A stretch of 64,000 nt of DNA from Cesiribacter sp964504565 (lineage in GTDB: Bacteria; Bacteroidota; Bacteroidia; Cytophagales; Cyclobacteriaceae): positions 25,520 through 89,519 of the forward strand of contig CAZDEY010000016.1 in NCBI GenBank assembly GCA_964504565.1, in the 5' to 3' direction. Position numbers and translations under genes: made by a program. The notes beneath the pieces were generated by a model that searched no databases, had not been told where the DNA came from, and was given only the letters and a program-made list of their open reading frames with translations. Positions 30,917-39,096 of this stretch are shown piece by piece. Positions within the stretch are counted from its first letter, which is position 1. Each line of letters begins with the position of its first letter.

Positions 30917-32245
30917 TTATAGCTTTGTTTCGCTAATTAATTCTCCGTTTCGGTATACAGCTTTCCGGATTGGCTTACCGTTCTGGTAATAAGTCCACTC
31001 CCCAATGGGCAGCTCGCCCTTATAGCCACCGGTTTCTGTAGGCTGTCCGGCCTCATTAAAAGCCCGGTAGGCCCCAAATCGCTTGCCGGACTGGTACGTG
31101 TACTCCGCCCGTAACTGGCCGTTTTCGTAATAAATTTTCTCTAGCCCGGCCAGCTGATCAAACTGGTAGGTAATAAAACTTTTGAGCTGGCCATTCTTAA
31201 AGTATTCCTTCCATTCACCATTCTTCTTTCCTTGCTGATAAGTATAATCGGTGAGCAGCGTACCGTTTTCAGCGTAGGTTTGCCAGTTGCCGTCGGGCTT
31301 CTCGTTTAGGTAGCTTTCGGTGGCTTTCAGTTTCCCGTTAGGCCAGTACTTTTCGTGGCTTTCCCGGGCTCCGCCTTCACTAACCGTAATTTTACTTTCC
31401 AGTGTACCATCCTCATAGTAGGTTCGGCCCATGCCGATTCGCTTTCCCGCTTTGTACGGAAATTCCAGTTTCAATTGTCCGCTGGTGTACCAGGCTTTAC
31501 TGGTGCCATCTAGCTGGCCGCTTTGGTAATGGCTTTCCTGCAGCAACTGACCATTCTCGCTGTAGCGACGGTAAACATTTTTGGTATTGCTCTCTAGTAA
31601 TTTACTTTCGGTTTGTAGCTGCCCACCGGGAAAATACGTACGGTAATTACCCGATTCCCGACCGTTTCGGTATTCCACTTCGCTTTCCACACCTCCGGCT
31701 ATAAAGTACTTCTTCGTCCAGCCATTAGGCATACCGTTAGCGTAGGCAATTTCCTGTTTTTTGCCGCCCCCCGGATAATACTCCTTCACTATACCATCGG
31801 GTTTACCGTCCACGAAGGTAGCCTCGCTCTGCAGGCCAGCCCCGGCGTAGTACTGCAGTACCTTGCCGCTCAGCGAATCTTGGGCGTAGGTAACTTCCTG
31901 AATAATATTTCCCCGCTCATCGTATACCTTCATGGCCCCTTCGCGCAAGCCCTCTTTAAACGGAATAGCCCGCTGCAAATTTCCATTAGGGTAGTACTGG
32001 TAAAAAGTATCAACCTTCTGCCCGGCTTTAAACTCACCCTTGGTCAATAGCTCGCCCCCCGGGTGGTACTGCCTAAACGGACCGTCGATCAAGCTGCTAT
32101 CACCCTGCAATACGTAGTATTGAGATTTAACTACGGTTTGGGCCGAATCGTAGTAGGTGGTGATTTTTTGGGCACCAGGTTGTTGGGCCAGGCTGCCAAA
32201 ACCAATTAATAGTACACTCAGGAATAATATAAATTGCTTTGCCAT
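30917..32245 (-). CDS. secreted YwqK/MORN-like repeat protein, long form
   Basis: A 442-residue protein with a signal peptide (1-20, GFGSLAQ) and about sixteen 23-residue repeats of the form YYPNGNLQ...F.eGl.eG, from about residue 58 to the end (for example YYAGAGLQSEATFVDGKPDG and YFKNGQLKSFITYQFDQLAG). The repeats make an extended beta solenoid-like rod. It is named YwqK antitoxin in databases, but there is no toxin partner here. It is likely periplasmic or outer-membrane associated. It shares the fold with the shorter protein at 6509. Monocistronic. Confidence 0.75.
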   Translation of the reverse strand: MAKQFILFLSVLLIGFGSLAQQPGAQKITTYYDSAQTVVKSQYYVLQGDSSLIDGPFRQYHPGGELLTKGEFKAGQKVDTFYQYYPNGNLQRAIPFKEGLREGAMKVYDERGNIIQEVTYAQDSLSGKVLQYYAGAGLQSEATFVDGKPDGIVKEYYPGGGKKQEIAYANGMPNGWTKKYFIAGGVESEVEYRNGRESGNYRTYFPGGQLQTESKLLESNTKNVYRRYSENGQLLQESHYQSGQLDGTSKAWYTSGQLKLEFPYKAGKRIGMGRTYYEDGTLESKITVSEGGARESHEKYWPNGKLKATESYLNEKPDGNWQTYAENGTLLTDYTYQQGKKNGEWKEYFKNGQLKSFITYQFDQLAGLEKIYYENGQLRAEYTYQSGKRFGAYRAFNEAGQPTETGGYKGELPIGEWTYYQNGKPIRKAVYRNGELISETKL

Positions 32246-32287
32246 GAATTGCTATAACGAAGTAAGGTACAGTTTGGTGCCATGCAA

Positions 32288-32309
32288 AAAGGCTGCCGAA
32301 GCAGCCTTT
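32288..32309 (-). terminator. terminator of the thiolase gene
   Basis: 9-base perfect arms AAAGGCTGC/GCAGCCTTT with loop CGAA, 26 bases beyond the thiolase stop on the minus strand. Confidence 0.85.
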
Positions 32310-32334
32310 AGGTAATAAATATAAGGAATAATGC

Positions 32335-33516
32335 TTAATTCATTCTTTCCAGTACTATAGCCGAGGCCCCGCCGCCGCCATTGCATATACCGGCTACGCC
32401 TATAGAAGCGTCTTTCTGATCCAATACATTAATTAGCGTGGCCATAATACGGGCACCACTAGCCCCCAGTGGGTGGCCCAAGGCTACCGCACCACCGTTT
32501 ACGTTTACCTTGTCTGCATCCAGATCTAACTTCTGAATATTAGCTAAGGCTACGGCCGAGAATGCCTCGTTTATTTCGTAGTAGTCAACATTGCTCTTAT
32601 CAACCCCGGCCATTTTTAGTGCGGGTGGTATAGCCAGAGAAGGTGCGGTGGTAAACCAGATTGGGTCTTGGGCGGCATCGCCGAAGCCAATAATTTTAGC
32701 TAGGGGCTTAACACCTAATTCTTCCGCCTTTTCCTTGCTCATTAACACCAAGGCAGCGGCACCATCGTTAATGGTAGAAGCATTGGCGGCGGTAACGGTT
32801 CCTTCTTTAGAGAATACCGGACGCAAACCGGGAATCTTCTCAAATTTCACGTTAGAATATTCCTCATCGTGATCGACCTGAATTGCATCGCCACGGCGCT
32901 GAGGCACTTCTACCGGAATAACTTCATTCTTGAACAAGCCGTTTTTCCAGGCTTCGGCGGAGCGCTTGTAGGAATTTATAGCGTATTCATCCTGCTGCTC
33001 GCGGGTAATGCCCATTTCTTTAGCCGTATTGTCGGCACAGTTTCCCATCGGAAACTTGTAGTATACCTCAAATAAGCCGTCGCGAACCAGTCCGTCTACT
33101 AACTCGCCGTTGCCGTATTTATAACCGAAGCGGGCGTTAGGTACGTAGAAGGGGATATTGCTCATGCTTTCCATACCGCCGGCCACCACTACATCGCGCT
33201 GGCCAATCATAATACTTTGGGCGCCAATCATGGCGGCCTTCATACCGCTGGAGCATACTTTATTGATAGTAGTACAAGGCACGTTGTAGCCTAAACCAGC
33301 CGCCACGGCCGCCTGCCGCGCCGGAGCCTGGCCTAAGTTGGCCGAAACCACATTGCCCATAAATACTTCTTCCACCATTGAGCCTTCAACCCCGGCTTTC
33401 GCCAAAGCCCCCTTTATAGCCTGACCGCCCAAATCTGTGGCGGATACTCCGGAAAGAGCGCCGCCGAAACTACCAATTGGCGTACGTACCGCCGAAACTA
33501 TATATACTTCTTTCAT
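32335..33516 (-). CDS. acetyl-CoA C-acetyltransferase (thiolase)
   Basis: A 393-residue thiolase. Catalytic residues are visible: Cys in NKVCSSGMKA (about 87), His in NEAFSAVALA context/GHPLGASGARI (about 350) and the second Cys in GICNGGGGAS (about 380). It starts with KEVYIVSAVRTPIGSFGG, the usual N terminus, so I use the ATG at 33516 and reject the 14-residue upstream extension. It makes or cleaves acetoacetyl-CoA, and such biosynthetic-type enzymes serve ketone, amino-acid or fatty-acid metabolism. No beta-oxidation partner is adjacent. Confidence 0.93.
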   Translation of the reverse strand: MKEVYIVSAVRTPIGSFGGALSGVSATDLGGQAIKGALAKAGVEGSMVEEVFMGNVVSANLGQAPARQAAVAAGLGYNVPCTTINKVCSSGMKAAMIGAQSIMIGQRDVVVAGGMESMSNIPFYVPNARFGYKYGNGELVDGLVRDGLFEVYYKFPMGNCADNTAKEMGITREQQDEYAINSYKRSAEAWKNGLFKNEVIPVEVPQRRGDAIQVDHDEEYSNVKFEKIPGLRPVFSKEGTVTAANASTINDGAAALVLMSKEKAEELGVKPLAKIIGFGDAAQDPIWFTTAPSLAIPPALKMAGVDKSNVDYYEINEAFSAVALANIQKLDLDADKVNVNGGAVALGHPLGASGARIMATLINVLDQKDASIGVAGICNGGGGASAIVLERMN

Positions 33517-33661
33517 TATGTATGAATTAATATTCAAAAGGAATAAAGCGAAAAACACCAGAATGTTTTATCCTAACTTTATATGCCCCGAAAGTAGGAA
33601 TTTAGGGTATAAGGAAAAAATTTATGCCGGAATTTACCGTCACTATAACGTTTGAAACTGA

Positions 33662-34354
33662 CTACCAATCGGGTTTATCGCTATTGCGGCTTCGGCTGCG
33701 GCGGCGTTGCTGCTGCAAATACTGAATTTCGTTGCTGCGCATAGCTTCCAGTATCATTTTGGCTTTTTCCGGGCTAATGTTCATTTCCTTCAGGCGTTGC
33801 TCGGTTAGTTCATCCGGGTTCAGGGGTTCACGCTGGTCGCCTTCTTTATTATCATCGGCCGCGCCTAAGCTGGTTTCGCCGGTTTCTTCTTCATTTTCCT
33901 TTTCACCCTGGCCCTTGCCTGACTGATCTTCTTGCTTTTCTTTACCTTCCTGCTTTTCACCGTCTTTCTTTTCCCCTTCCGGCTTACTATCCTGCGGCTG
34001 GGAGTCTTTGCCCGGGTTAGGCTGCTGCCCCTCTTCTTTTTTCTCCTGCCCCTGCCCTTCTTCCTGCTGTTGACTGTTTTGCTTATCTTGTTCTTGCTGC
34101 GATTGCTTATCCTTATTTTGTTGTTGCTGTTGCTGCTGTTGCTTCCTCTGTTCTTCTAACTTTTGCTTTAGTTGCTGAAGTTTGGGGTCATTTGGATAGT
34201 AGCGCAGCCCCTGATCTACGGCCTGCATAGCCGCCTGATTATTGCCGGCAATATACTGGGTAGCGGCCTGATCGAACGCCAGGCCGGCGGTAAACTGCTG
34301 GGCATGGGCGTGCACCGCTACTAAAGTAAAAAGTAATCCTAACAGAAATTTCAT
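33662..34354 (-). CDS. Bat-operon exported protein with TPR-like head and Gln/Glu/Lys-rich body
   Basis: A 230-residue protein with a signal peptide (1-18, VHAHAQ). Residues about 25-60 form a TPR-like helical pair (AATQYIAGNNQAAMQAVDQG, YYPNDPKL). A long low-complexity region rich in Gln, Glu, Lys and Gly follows (about 66-170), and a conserved C-terminal end (LTEQRLKEMNISPEKAKMILEAMR). The head plus charged linker resembles BatC/BatE aerotolerance proteins. It is the last gene of the bat cluster, 7 bases after the gene at 34361. Function in aerotolerance is inferred from position. Confidence 0.65.
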   Translation of the reverse strand: MKFLLGLLFTLVAVHAHAQQFTAGLAFDQAATQYIAGNNQAAMQAVDQGLRYYPNDPKLQQLKQKLEEQRKQQQQQQQQNKDKQSQQEQDKQNSQQQEEGQGQEKKEEGQQPNPGKDSQPQDSKPEGEKKDGEKQEGKEKQEDQSGKGQGEKENEEETGETSLGAADDNKEGDQREPLNPDELTEQRLKEMNISPEKAKMILEAMRSNEIQYLQQQRRRSRSRNSDKPDW

Positions 34355-34360
34355 ATAACT

Positions 34361-35638
34361 TTAACGCACATCTATAATTTCATTATACAACTCCTCTCCT
34401 TTCAAATTCGAATAGACTAACTGATAGGAGCCGGGATATAGATAAAGAGTTTGGTGCCTGTTTAAATTGATAATATCGGCGGGTAATCTGTTCCCTTCTT
34501 CATTAGCGTAATAGGCAGCAACCCATTTGGCAGTATCTAACTTGTTATTTATCGTATATTCTTTACGCTCACCATTTAGAGAATAAAAGCCGGGCCTGGA
34601 CTCCGGGCTTAGGTAACGCGGGTAAAAAACCTGTACGTCAGCACCATCAATATTTCCTAGATAACCTTTTTCGGAATCCTTTATAACACTTGGTTCGGAA
34701 ATTTTTGATGCAACCGTAACGTATTGCGAGCTTTCAAATTCAGGATAGTACTGTTCCAGCATTTTGGTTTGTTCCAAAGTAAGCGGATCTATGCTGGTCA
34801 TTTCCTGTACAAACTGCGCCATATGCTTCCAGGTTCCTTTGCTTTTTTCAAGTATATGATCGTGTCCGGCATACACCAGTAGTTTCTCATTTGGGTGTTG
34901 CTTTACCCACCTGCTTATATTTACTGCCTGGATACTATCTCTAAACCGGTTGCAATAGTTACCATCCTCATTTTCCCAGTCATCACATGAAATTTCCGAT
35001 TCGTAGGCTACCAGGTTAAAGCCACGTTTTACTGCCTGGCGAATCATCTCTGCGAATAGGGGCTCCCGAATATAAAAACCCGAGGAATCTACCGGATAGC
35101 CTCGTTGGTGTATAGCTTCAATATCCTGATAGTTATAAAGCCCTTCTATAGCCAAGTTCCCAAAACCGTACTCCATAAATATGGGCAGCAAACTTATAAG
35201 CGTAGCCCGATTGGCTGGATTATAATGAGCCTCGTTCATCATTACAATCTGCTGGTTAGCAAGTATTGCCGGCAAAGCTTCTCGCAGTGTTACAACCTTT
35301 TTGTTCTGCAAAAAATCATCATCCTGCTTCGGAGCCTTCCAATTAGCAGTGCGGTATTTTCTTAAATTATAGGCTTGAAAATATAAGGCGCTATCATATT
35401 GACCCGCAAAGCTTTGATAGGACATTAATGCCTGGGGCCAAATTCCTTGTCCCATTTCATCATCTTCCTCAGGCTTTATTTTTTGCAATTCATAAATAAC
35501 ACGTAGGCTATTGCCCCCACTTCCATTAAACACGCTGTCACTAATTGCAAACGATTGGCCGGCATTACTTTGGCACACTCCATTATGGGCAATTAGCAGG
35601 AGGGTAAATACTATCAAATATTTAAAGTGCATACTCAT
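34361..35638 (-). CDS. exported ChaN/erythromycin-esterase-like protein inside the bat cluster
   Basis: A 425-residue protein with a signal peptide (LLLIAHNGVCQS). Residues about 105-300 resemble the EreA/ChaN superfamily: IVMMNEAHYNPANRATLISL contains the E-x-H catalytic-type motif, and VYAGHDHILE carries a second His cluster. A C-terminal beta domain follows. It is a possible hydrolase; the substrate is unknown. It begins one base before the end of the TPR gene and runs to 7 bases before the Gln-rich gene, so it is co-transcribed with the bat genes. It is more AT-rich than they are, suggesting insertion into the operon. I favour the ATG at 35638; 35632 is also possible. Confidence 0.6.
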   Translation of the reverse strand: MSMHFKYLIVFTLLLIAHNGVCQSNAGQSFAISDSVFNGSGGNSLRVIYELQKIKPEEDDEMGQGIWPQALMSYQSFAGQYDSALYFQAYNLRKYRTANWKAPKQDDDFLQNKKVVTLREALPAILANQQIVMMNEAHYNPANRATLISLLPIFMEYGFGNLAIEGLYNYQDIEAIHQRGYPVDSSGFYIREPLFAEMIRQAVKRGFNLVAYESEISCDDWENEDGNYCNRFRDSIQAVNISRWVKQHPNEKLLVYAGHDHILEKSKGTWKHMAQFVQEMTSIDPLTLEQTKMLEQYYPEFESSQYVTVASKISEPSVIKDSEKGYLGNIDGADVQVFYPRYLSPESRPGFYSLNGERKEYTINNKLDTAKWVAAYYANEEGNRLPADIINLNRHQTLYLYPGSYQLVYSNLKGEELYNEIIDVR

Positions 35639-35639
35639 A

Positions 35640-36374
35640 CTATTCAGAAATTTCAGCAATATCGCCTAAACGCTTTATATAGTCGTTATAGGCCTGAACG
35701 GTATTATCTTTAGCCAGGGCTTCTTGCATAATGTCGTAGGCCCGGGCGTAGTTGCCCTGCCCAATCATACCATCGGCTAGGGCTTTTTGCTGTTTGGCGT
35801 AGTCCGAAGGTTCAATCGGTTCCTGCTTTTCCTGCTGCTGATCATCCTGATTTTCTTGCTGCTGATTGTCATTTGGTTGTTCCTGCTGCTCATCGGCCCG
35901 GGGGTATACTTTCCGGTAGGTTATTTCGTAATTTCTTCGGGCTTTCTGATTGGTATAATCGGCCTTCAGCGCTTCTTTAAATAAGGCCAGAGCTTCTTTT
36001 AGCCCACTTTCGGGTTCATCGGTATTCTGCGCAGCCAGATAACCTAATTGGTTAAAGGCGGTAGATTTAATTCGCTTATCCTGAATATTGATACTAGCCT
36101 GGCGGTAAGCTTCCTGCGCCTCGGTGGTTTTACCGGCCAAATACAGGAGGTGAGCCCGGTCGATATACAGGGCATCTTCCTGCAATTTGTATTCATCAAT
36201 CAGGGTGGCGTAAATAGAAGCAGCATCCTGATAGTTGGATGAATCTACCAAAATAGCCGCCTTTTGCTTTAGCTTATTAGCTGTGGCAATTTTAGTAAAG
36301 GGATTGTTTTGCCCATAGCTTGCCAAAGCGCTAACCAGATGCATCATCACCAAACCAATTACCCTCATTTTCAT
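35640..36374 (-). CDS. batC: BatC-like TPR protein
   Basis: A 244-residue exported protein (signal 1-21, ALASYGQ) with about four TPR units between residues 35 and 150 (NYQDAASIYATLIDEYK, TEAQEAYRQASINI, GLKEALALFKEALKADYTN). A Gln/Asp-rich linker (about 165-195) follows, then a last TPR (YAKQQKALADGMIGQGNYARA). This is the BatC/BatE pattern of Bacteroides aerotolerance operons, where TPR proteins work with VWA proteins at the inner membrane. Its ATG overlaps the batB stop by four bases (36371-36374). Confidence 0.75.
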   Translation of the reverse strand: MKMRVIGLVMMHLVSALASYGQNNPFTKIATANKLKQKAAILVDSSNYQDAASIYATLIDEYKLQEDALYIDRAHLLYLAGKTTEAQEAYRQASINIQDKRIKSTAFNQLGYLAAQNTDEPESGLKEALALFKEALKADYTNQKARRNYEITYRKVYPRADEQQEQPNDNQQQENQDDQQQEKQEPIEPSDYAKQQKALADGMIGQGNYARAYDIMQEALAKDNTVQAYNDYIKRLGDIAEISE

Positions 36375-37339
36375 AAGCGAATAAGTTTAGGAGTGAACAG
36401 CGAATCTATAACCAACAAAATAAGGGCCGCTGCCAAAAAGTAATAAAACTTATTATTACTAACATCTACTAACTTAGATTCTTGAAACTGACCTTCCAGG
36501 GCATTAACCGAATTAATTAGGCGTTGAGTGTCGTTAACACGGTCATTTATCTCAAAGTACTGGCCCCGGGCGGTTTTGGCCAGTTTCTGAAGAGAGCCGG
36601 ATTCCAGCCGGGTTACAACCTCCTGGCCTTGGCGATCGCGTTTGTAGCGTCGGCCTTCTTTAATGCGCCCACCTTGTTCGGTACCCACGCCCAGGGTCAT
36701 GAGTTTGATGCCATTTTGGCGGTAATCGCGGGCAATTTCCTGGGCTTCTTCGCCAAAATCTTCCCCATCGCTAATAAGAATCACCAGGCGACTGGAATTT
36801 GAACCGGCACCCTCCGCTTCGTCCAGAAGTTTCTCTTGGGCTAGTTTAAGGGGCGGAGCAAAATCGGTGCCGCCGTTGGGTACCAGCCCGGTATGCAGGG
36901 TTTCGGTGAATATTGAAAGGGCGCTGCCATCGTAGGTAAGCGGGCACTGCATAAACGCTTCCTGGCCAAAAATAATTAAACCTACCCTATCCGATGAGAA
37001 TGCGTCAATCATGTCCAACAGTTCAAACTTCACCTTTTCTAGCCGGCTGGGCTGTACATCTTCGGCGTTCATACTGGTAGAAAGGTCGACACAAATAAAA
37101 ATATCTTTACCGATGGCTTTAATTTCGCGCTGGGCTTGGCCAAAACTGGGGCCGAGCCAGGCTGCCAGAAATAAGGCAAATATGGCTGAGCGTAGCAAGA
37201 ATTTAAACGCAAACACCGAGGGCCGGCCGGAAACCTGCCGCTGAACCCGTACAAACCGAACGGTATAGATAAGATAAGCCAGAAAGAACAGGCCAATTAG
37301 CAACCATTCGTACGTACCGAATTCTTTATTCCAGTTCAT
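36371..37339 (-). CDS. batB: BatB-like VWA domain membrane protein
   Basis: A 322-residue protein with two N-terminal membrane helices (about 12-30 and 50-70), a VWA domain (about 85-280) and a C-terminal helix (about 298-315). The metal-ion site reads CVDLSTSM (DxSxS), with a downstream Thr in GGTDF and Asp in ISDGEDFGEE, so all MIDAS residues are present. BatB is part of a periplasmic complex linked to oxidative-stress tolerance. It overlaps the upstream VWA gene by 14 bases and batC by 4, a tight operon. Confidence 0.88.
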   Translation of the reverse strand: MNWNKEFGTYEWLLIGLFFLAYLIYTVRFVRVQRQVSGRPSVFAFKFLLRSAIFALFLAAWLGPSFGQAQREIKAIGKDIFICVDLSTSMNAEDVQPSRLEKVKFELLDMIDAFSSDRVGLIIFGQEAFMQCPLTYDGSALSIFTETLHTGLVPNGGTDFAPPLKLAQEKLLDEAEGAGSNSSRLVILISDGEDFGEEAQEIARDYRQNGIKLMTLGVGTEQGGRIKEGRRYKRDRQGQEVVTRLESGSLQKLAKTARGQYFEINDRVNDTQRLINSVNALEGQFQESKLVDVSNNKFYYFLAAALILLVIDSLFTPKLIRL

Positions 37340-37414
37340 GGGTTAGTTTTAAACCAGCGGTGAAGATAATGAGTGCAGCCGCAAGGGGCAAGAAGGCTAC
37401 CGGCCAAAACCCTC
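37326..37414 (-). CDS. batA: BatA-like protein, C-terminal end (partial, cut by gap)
   Basis: On the minus strand a frame enters from the gap and ends with TAA at 37326-37328, giving FWPVAFLPLAAALIIFTAG and then KLTHELE. The hydrophobic segment is the usual C-terminal helix of a VWA protein of the BatA type, and position and overlap with batB agree. The rest lies in or beyond the run of N. The call is based on 29 codons and context. Confidence 0.55.
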
Positions 37415-37465
37415 NNNNNNNNNNNNNNNNNNNNNNNNNNNNNNNNNNNNNNNNNNNNNNNNNNN
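37415..37465. other. assembly gap (run of N)
   Basis: 51 N bases. The bat operon on the left is cut in the middle of a gene, so the true distance to the tRNA genes on the right is unknown. The bat operon and the tRNA/recombinase region may not be neighbours in reality. Confidence 0.95.
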
Positions 37466-37496
37466 TTTGCAACGCTTTAACGGAAAAGCATACCAC

Positions 37497-37586
<90 letters not shown>

Positions 37587-37604
37587 TCCTTAAAGCTCTA
37601 CGTT

Positions 37605-37678
37605 CGGGGTGTAGCGTAGCCCGGTATCGCGCCTCGTTTGGGACGAGGAGGTCGCAGGTTCGAATCCTGCCACCCCGA
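37605..37678 (+). tRNA. tRNA-Pro (TGG anticodon)
   Basis: Acceptor CGGGGTG with CACCCCG, D arm TAGCGTAGCCCGGTATCGCG, anticodon stem CCTCGTTTGGGACGAGG with TGG (reads CCA) and T arm GCAGGTTCGAATCCTGC. It lies 19 bases after tRNA-Ser, so both are probably one transcript. Confidence 0.95.
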
Positions 37679-37684
37679 CTACCG

Positions 37685-37718
37685 AAACCGCTTCCATTTA
37701 TTTGGAAGCGGTTTTTTT
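37685..37718 (+). terminator. terminator of the tRNA-Ser/tRNA-Pro transcript
   Basis: 11-base perfect arms AAACCGCTTCC (37685-37695) and GGAAGCGGTTT (37704-37714) followed by a T run. Confidence 0.9.
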
Positions 37719-38023
37719 GTTTATATCCTAATTATCGTATTTGGTTTGAGATGGAGCCGTGTAGGTTTGAGTGTCTCAGCGGCGCCATAATGACAGTGCT
37801 AAGATAGTTGGCTGATTGACGGACTATTATAGTAGTGCCACCGGGCTGTCCACGGTTCGCCGTAGCGGCACAGTCGAATGCCGGATTGCCGGCTATTGAA
37901 ACAATTATCACTAATAAGTGCACGCTTGCCAAGTATTGGCAACGACCGCTAATTTCTTAAACAAAATTGAACAATTAGGATTAAGCTGCTAAGAAATAAG
38001 CACGCTAATAAGCACTCGGCCGT
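37719..38023. other. intergenic region with a short palindrome
   Basis: About 305 bases without a credible gene. The one clear structure is TTGCCAA-GTA-TTGGCAA (37926-37942), a perfect 7-base inverted repeat about 80 bases before the gene at 38024, which could be an operator. Confidence 0.45.
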
Positions 38024-38233
38024 ATGAAAAACAACGAAATTAGTCAAGAAATTTTAACGTGGCTCAGGGGGTACTGGACTCAGTATAAGGAGTGGATGAA
38101 GCCTGAGCCTAACGACCCTACTGTCCTAACCGTTATCAAAACGTTTTTTAAGGGCTTAACCGCCATACTGCTGGTGGCCATTTCGCCGGTAGTAATTATT
38201 CTTTTAACCGTTGCCTTTGTTGCCGCCTTTTAA
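38024..38233 (+). CDS. hypothetical small membrane protein
   Basis: A 69-residue protein. The N-terminal 40 residues are amphipathic and aromatic (EILTWLRGYWTQYKEWMKPE); one strongly hydrophobic helix follows (about 44-68, AILLVAISPVVIILLTVAFV). It is probably a single-pass inner-membrane protein with its N terminus in the cytoplasm. The stop directly abuts the ATG of the next gene, so the two are co-translated. I recognise no family. Confidence 0.65.
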   Translation: MKNNEISQEILTWLRGYWTQYKEWMKPEPNDPTVLTVIKTFFKGLTAILLVAISPVVIILLTVAFVAAF

Positions 38234-38599
38234 ATGAAAATACTACTTTCTCCGGTATTTTTAGTGTGTTGTCTGCTTTTTGTAGCTCATCAAGTAGCCC
38301 GCTTTGTGCTGGACGTTTATATTCCGCTGGTTTCTGACTACGCCGATCCGCTGCTGGCTATACCTATAATTCTGACCCTGCTGTTATGGGAACGGGTTCA
38401 CTTGTTTCGATGGAAGGGCTACACCCGGCTTAGCTCGCTGGAGGTTATCGGCGCCACCCTTTTAGTTATATGTATTGCCGAATTGGTTTTTCCCTATTTT
38501 TCAAATGAATTTACTGCCGACCCCCTGGATGTAGTTTTCTTTTTAGCCGGAGCGGCCCTATTTTACTTCACCATAAACCCTAAGCCAGTTGCTAAATAA
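38234..38599 (+). CDS. small four-helix membrane protein
   Basis: A 121-residue protein with four hydrophobic segments (about 3-24, 40-52, 66-84 and 97-113). It resembles short Bacteroidota proteins that databases list as magnesium citrate secondary transporter. At this length it cannot be a classical transporter, and I take that name to be a carry-over. It starts at the base after the preceding stop, and the pair probably acts together in the membrane. Confidence 0.6.
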   Translation: MKILLSPVFLVCCLLFVAHQVARFVLDVYIPLVSDYADPLLAIPIILTLLLWERVHLFRWKGYTRLSSLEVIGATLLVICIAELVFPYFSNEFTADPLDVVFFLAGAALFYFTINPKPVAK

Positions 38600-38641
38600 G
38601 TACTTATAGAAAGCAGCCCCGGCTCCAGGTCAGGTAGCGGT

Positions 38642-39013
38642 TTAACCATTTTCCATATAAGGTTGCCAGGTTACCAATACGTACTTTTCCTTAGCTCCCT
38701 CTTTCAGGCTTAGGTAACCGTATTCGTAGCAAAATAGGTATACTTGACCTTTAGAATTCTTCCAAAAGTGAGTAAAGAACTTAGGATTAAAGCCCTGTTG
38801 CAGTAGAACCTCCTTACGCAGAGTGGTTTTACCAATCTGGTTGTATTTTCTCAGAAGGCTCCTATTTTTCTTCAGTTGCCGGTCAACTCTAAAATAAAAC
38901 ACATTTTCCTTCAATCGATCTTCATACTGCTGAGCCGACCGACAGGAGGAGGAACAATAAATTTTATCTTTTCTGCCTTTTACTTCATTTCCACATACTG
39001 GGCAATTCTTCAT
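38642..39013 (-). CDS. small protein with N-terminal treble-clef zinc ribbon
   Basis: A 123-residue protein starting MKNCPVCGNEVKGRKDKIYC, followed by SSSCRSAQQY: a CxxC...CxxxC zinc site as in DUF2116/FCS-like ribbons that often mark DNA- or RNA-associated proteins. The rest is basic and aromatic (KKNRSLLRKYNQIGKTTLRK; FFTHFWKNSKGQVYLFCYEYG). It is common in Bacteroidota, with unknown function. It is divergent from the recombinase gene across an 83-base region with two palindromes. Confidence 0.7.
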   Translation of the reverse strand: MKNCPVCGNEVKGRKDKIYCSSSCRSAQQYEDRLKENVFYFRVDRQLKKNRSLLRKYNQIGKTTLRKEVLLQQGFNPKFFTHFWKNSKGQVYLFCYEYGYLSLKEGAKEKYVLVTWQPYMENG

Positions 39014-39021
39014 AAGCTCGA

Positions 39022-39059
39022 ATTATCGCGATAATATTGGAATAGTATACGCATACTAT
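39022..39059. promoter_or_regulatory. paired palindromes between zinc-ribbon gene and recombinase
   Basis: ATTATCGCGATAAT (39022-39035) is a perfect 14-base palindrome. ATAGTAT-ACGC-ATACTAT (39042-39059) is a second inverted repeat. They lie 38-75 bases before the recombinase start and would suit operators controlling one or both divergent genes. Confidence 0.5.
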
Positions 39060-39096
39060 CGCACTTTTTGTAGGTAGTCGGCTTATTTATATCTCA

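Noticed and set aside
33932..34159. Leu-rich 75-codon plus-strand frame
   Set aside because: It is the reverse of the Gln/Lys-rich low-complexity region of the bat protein.
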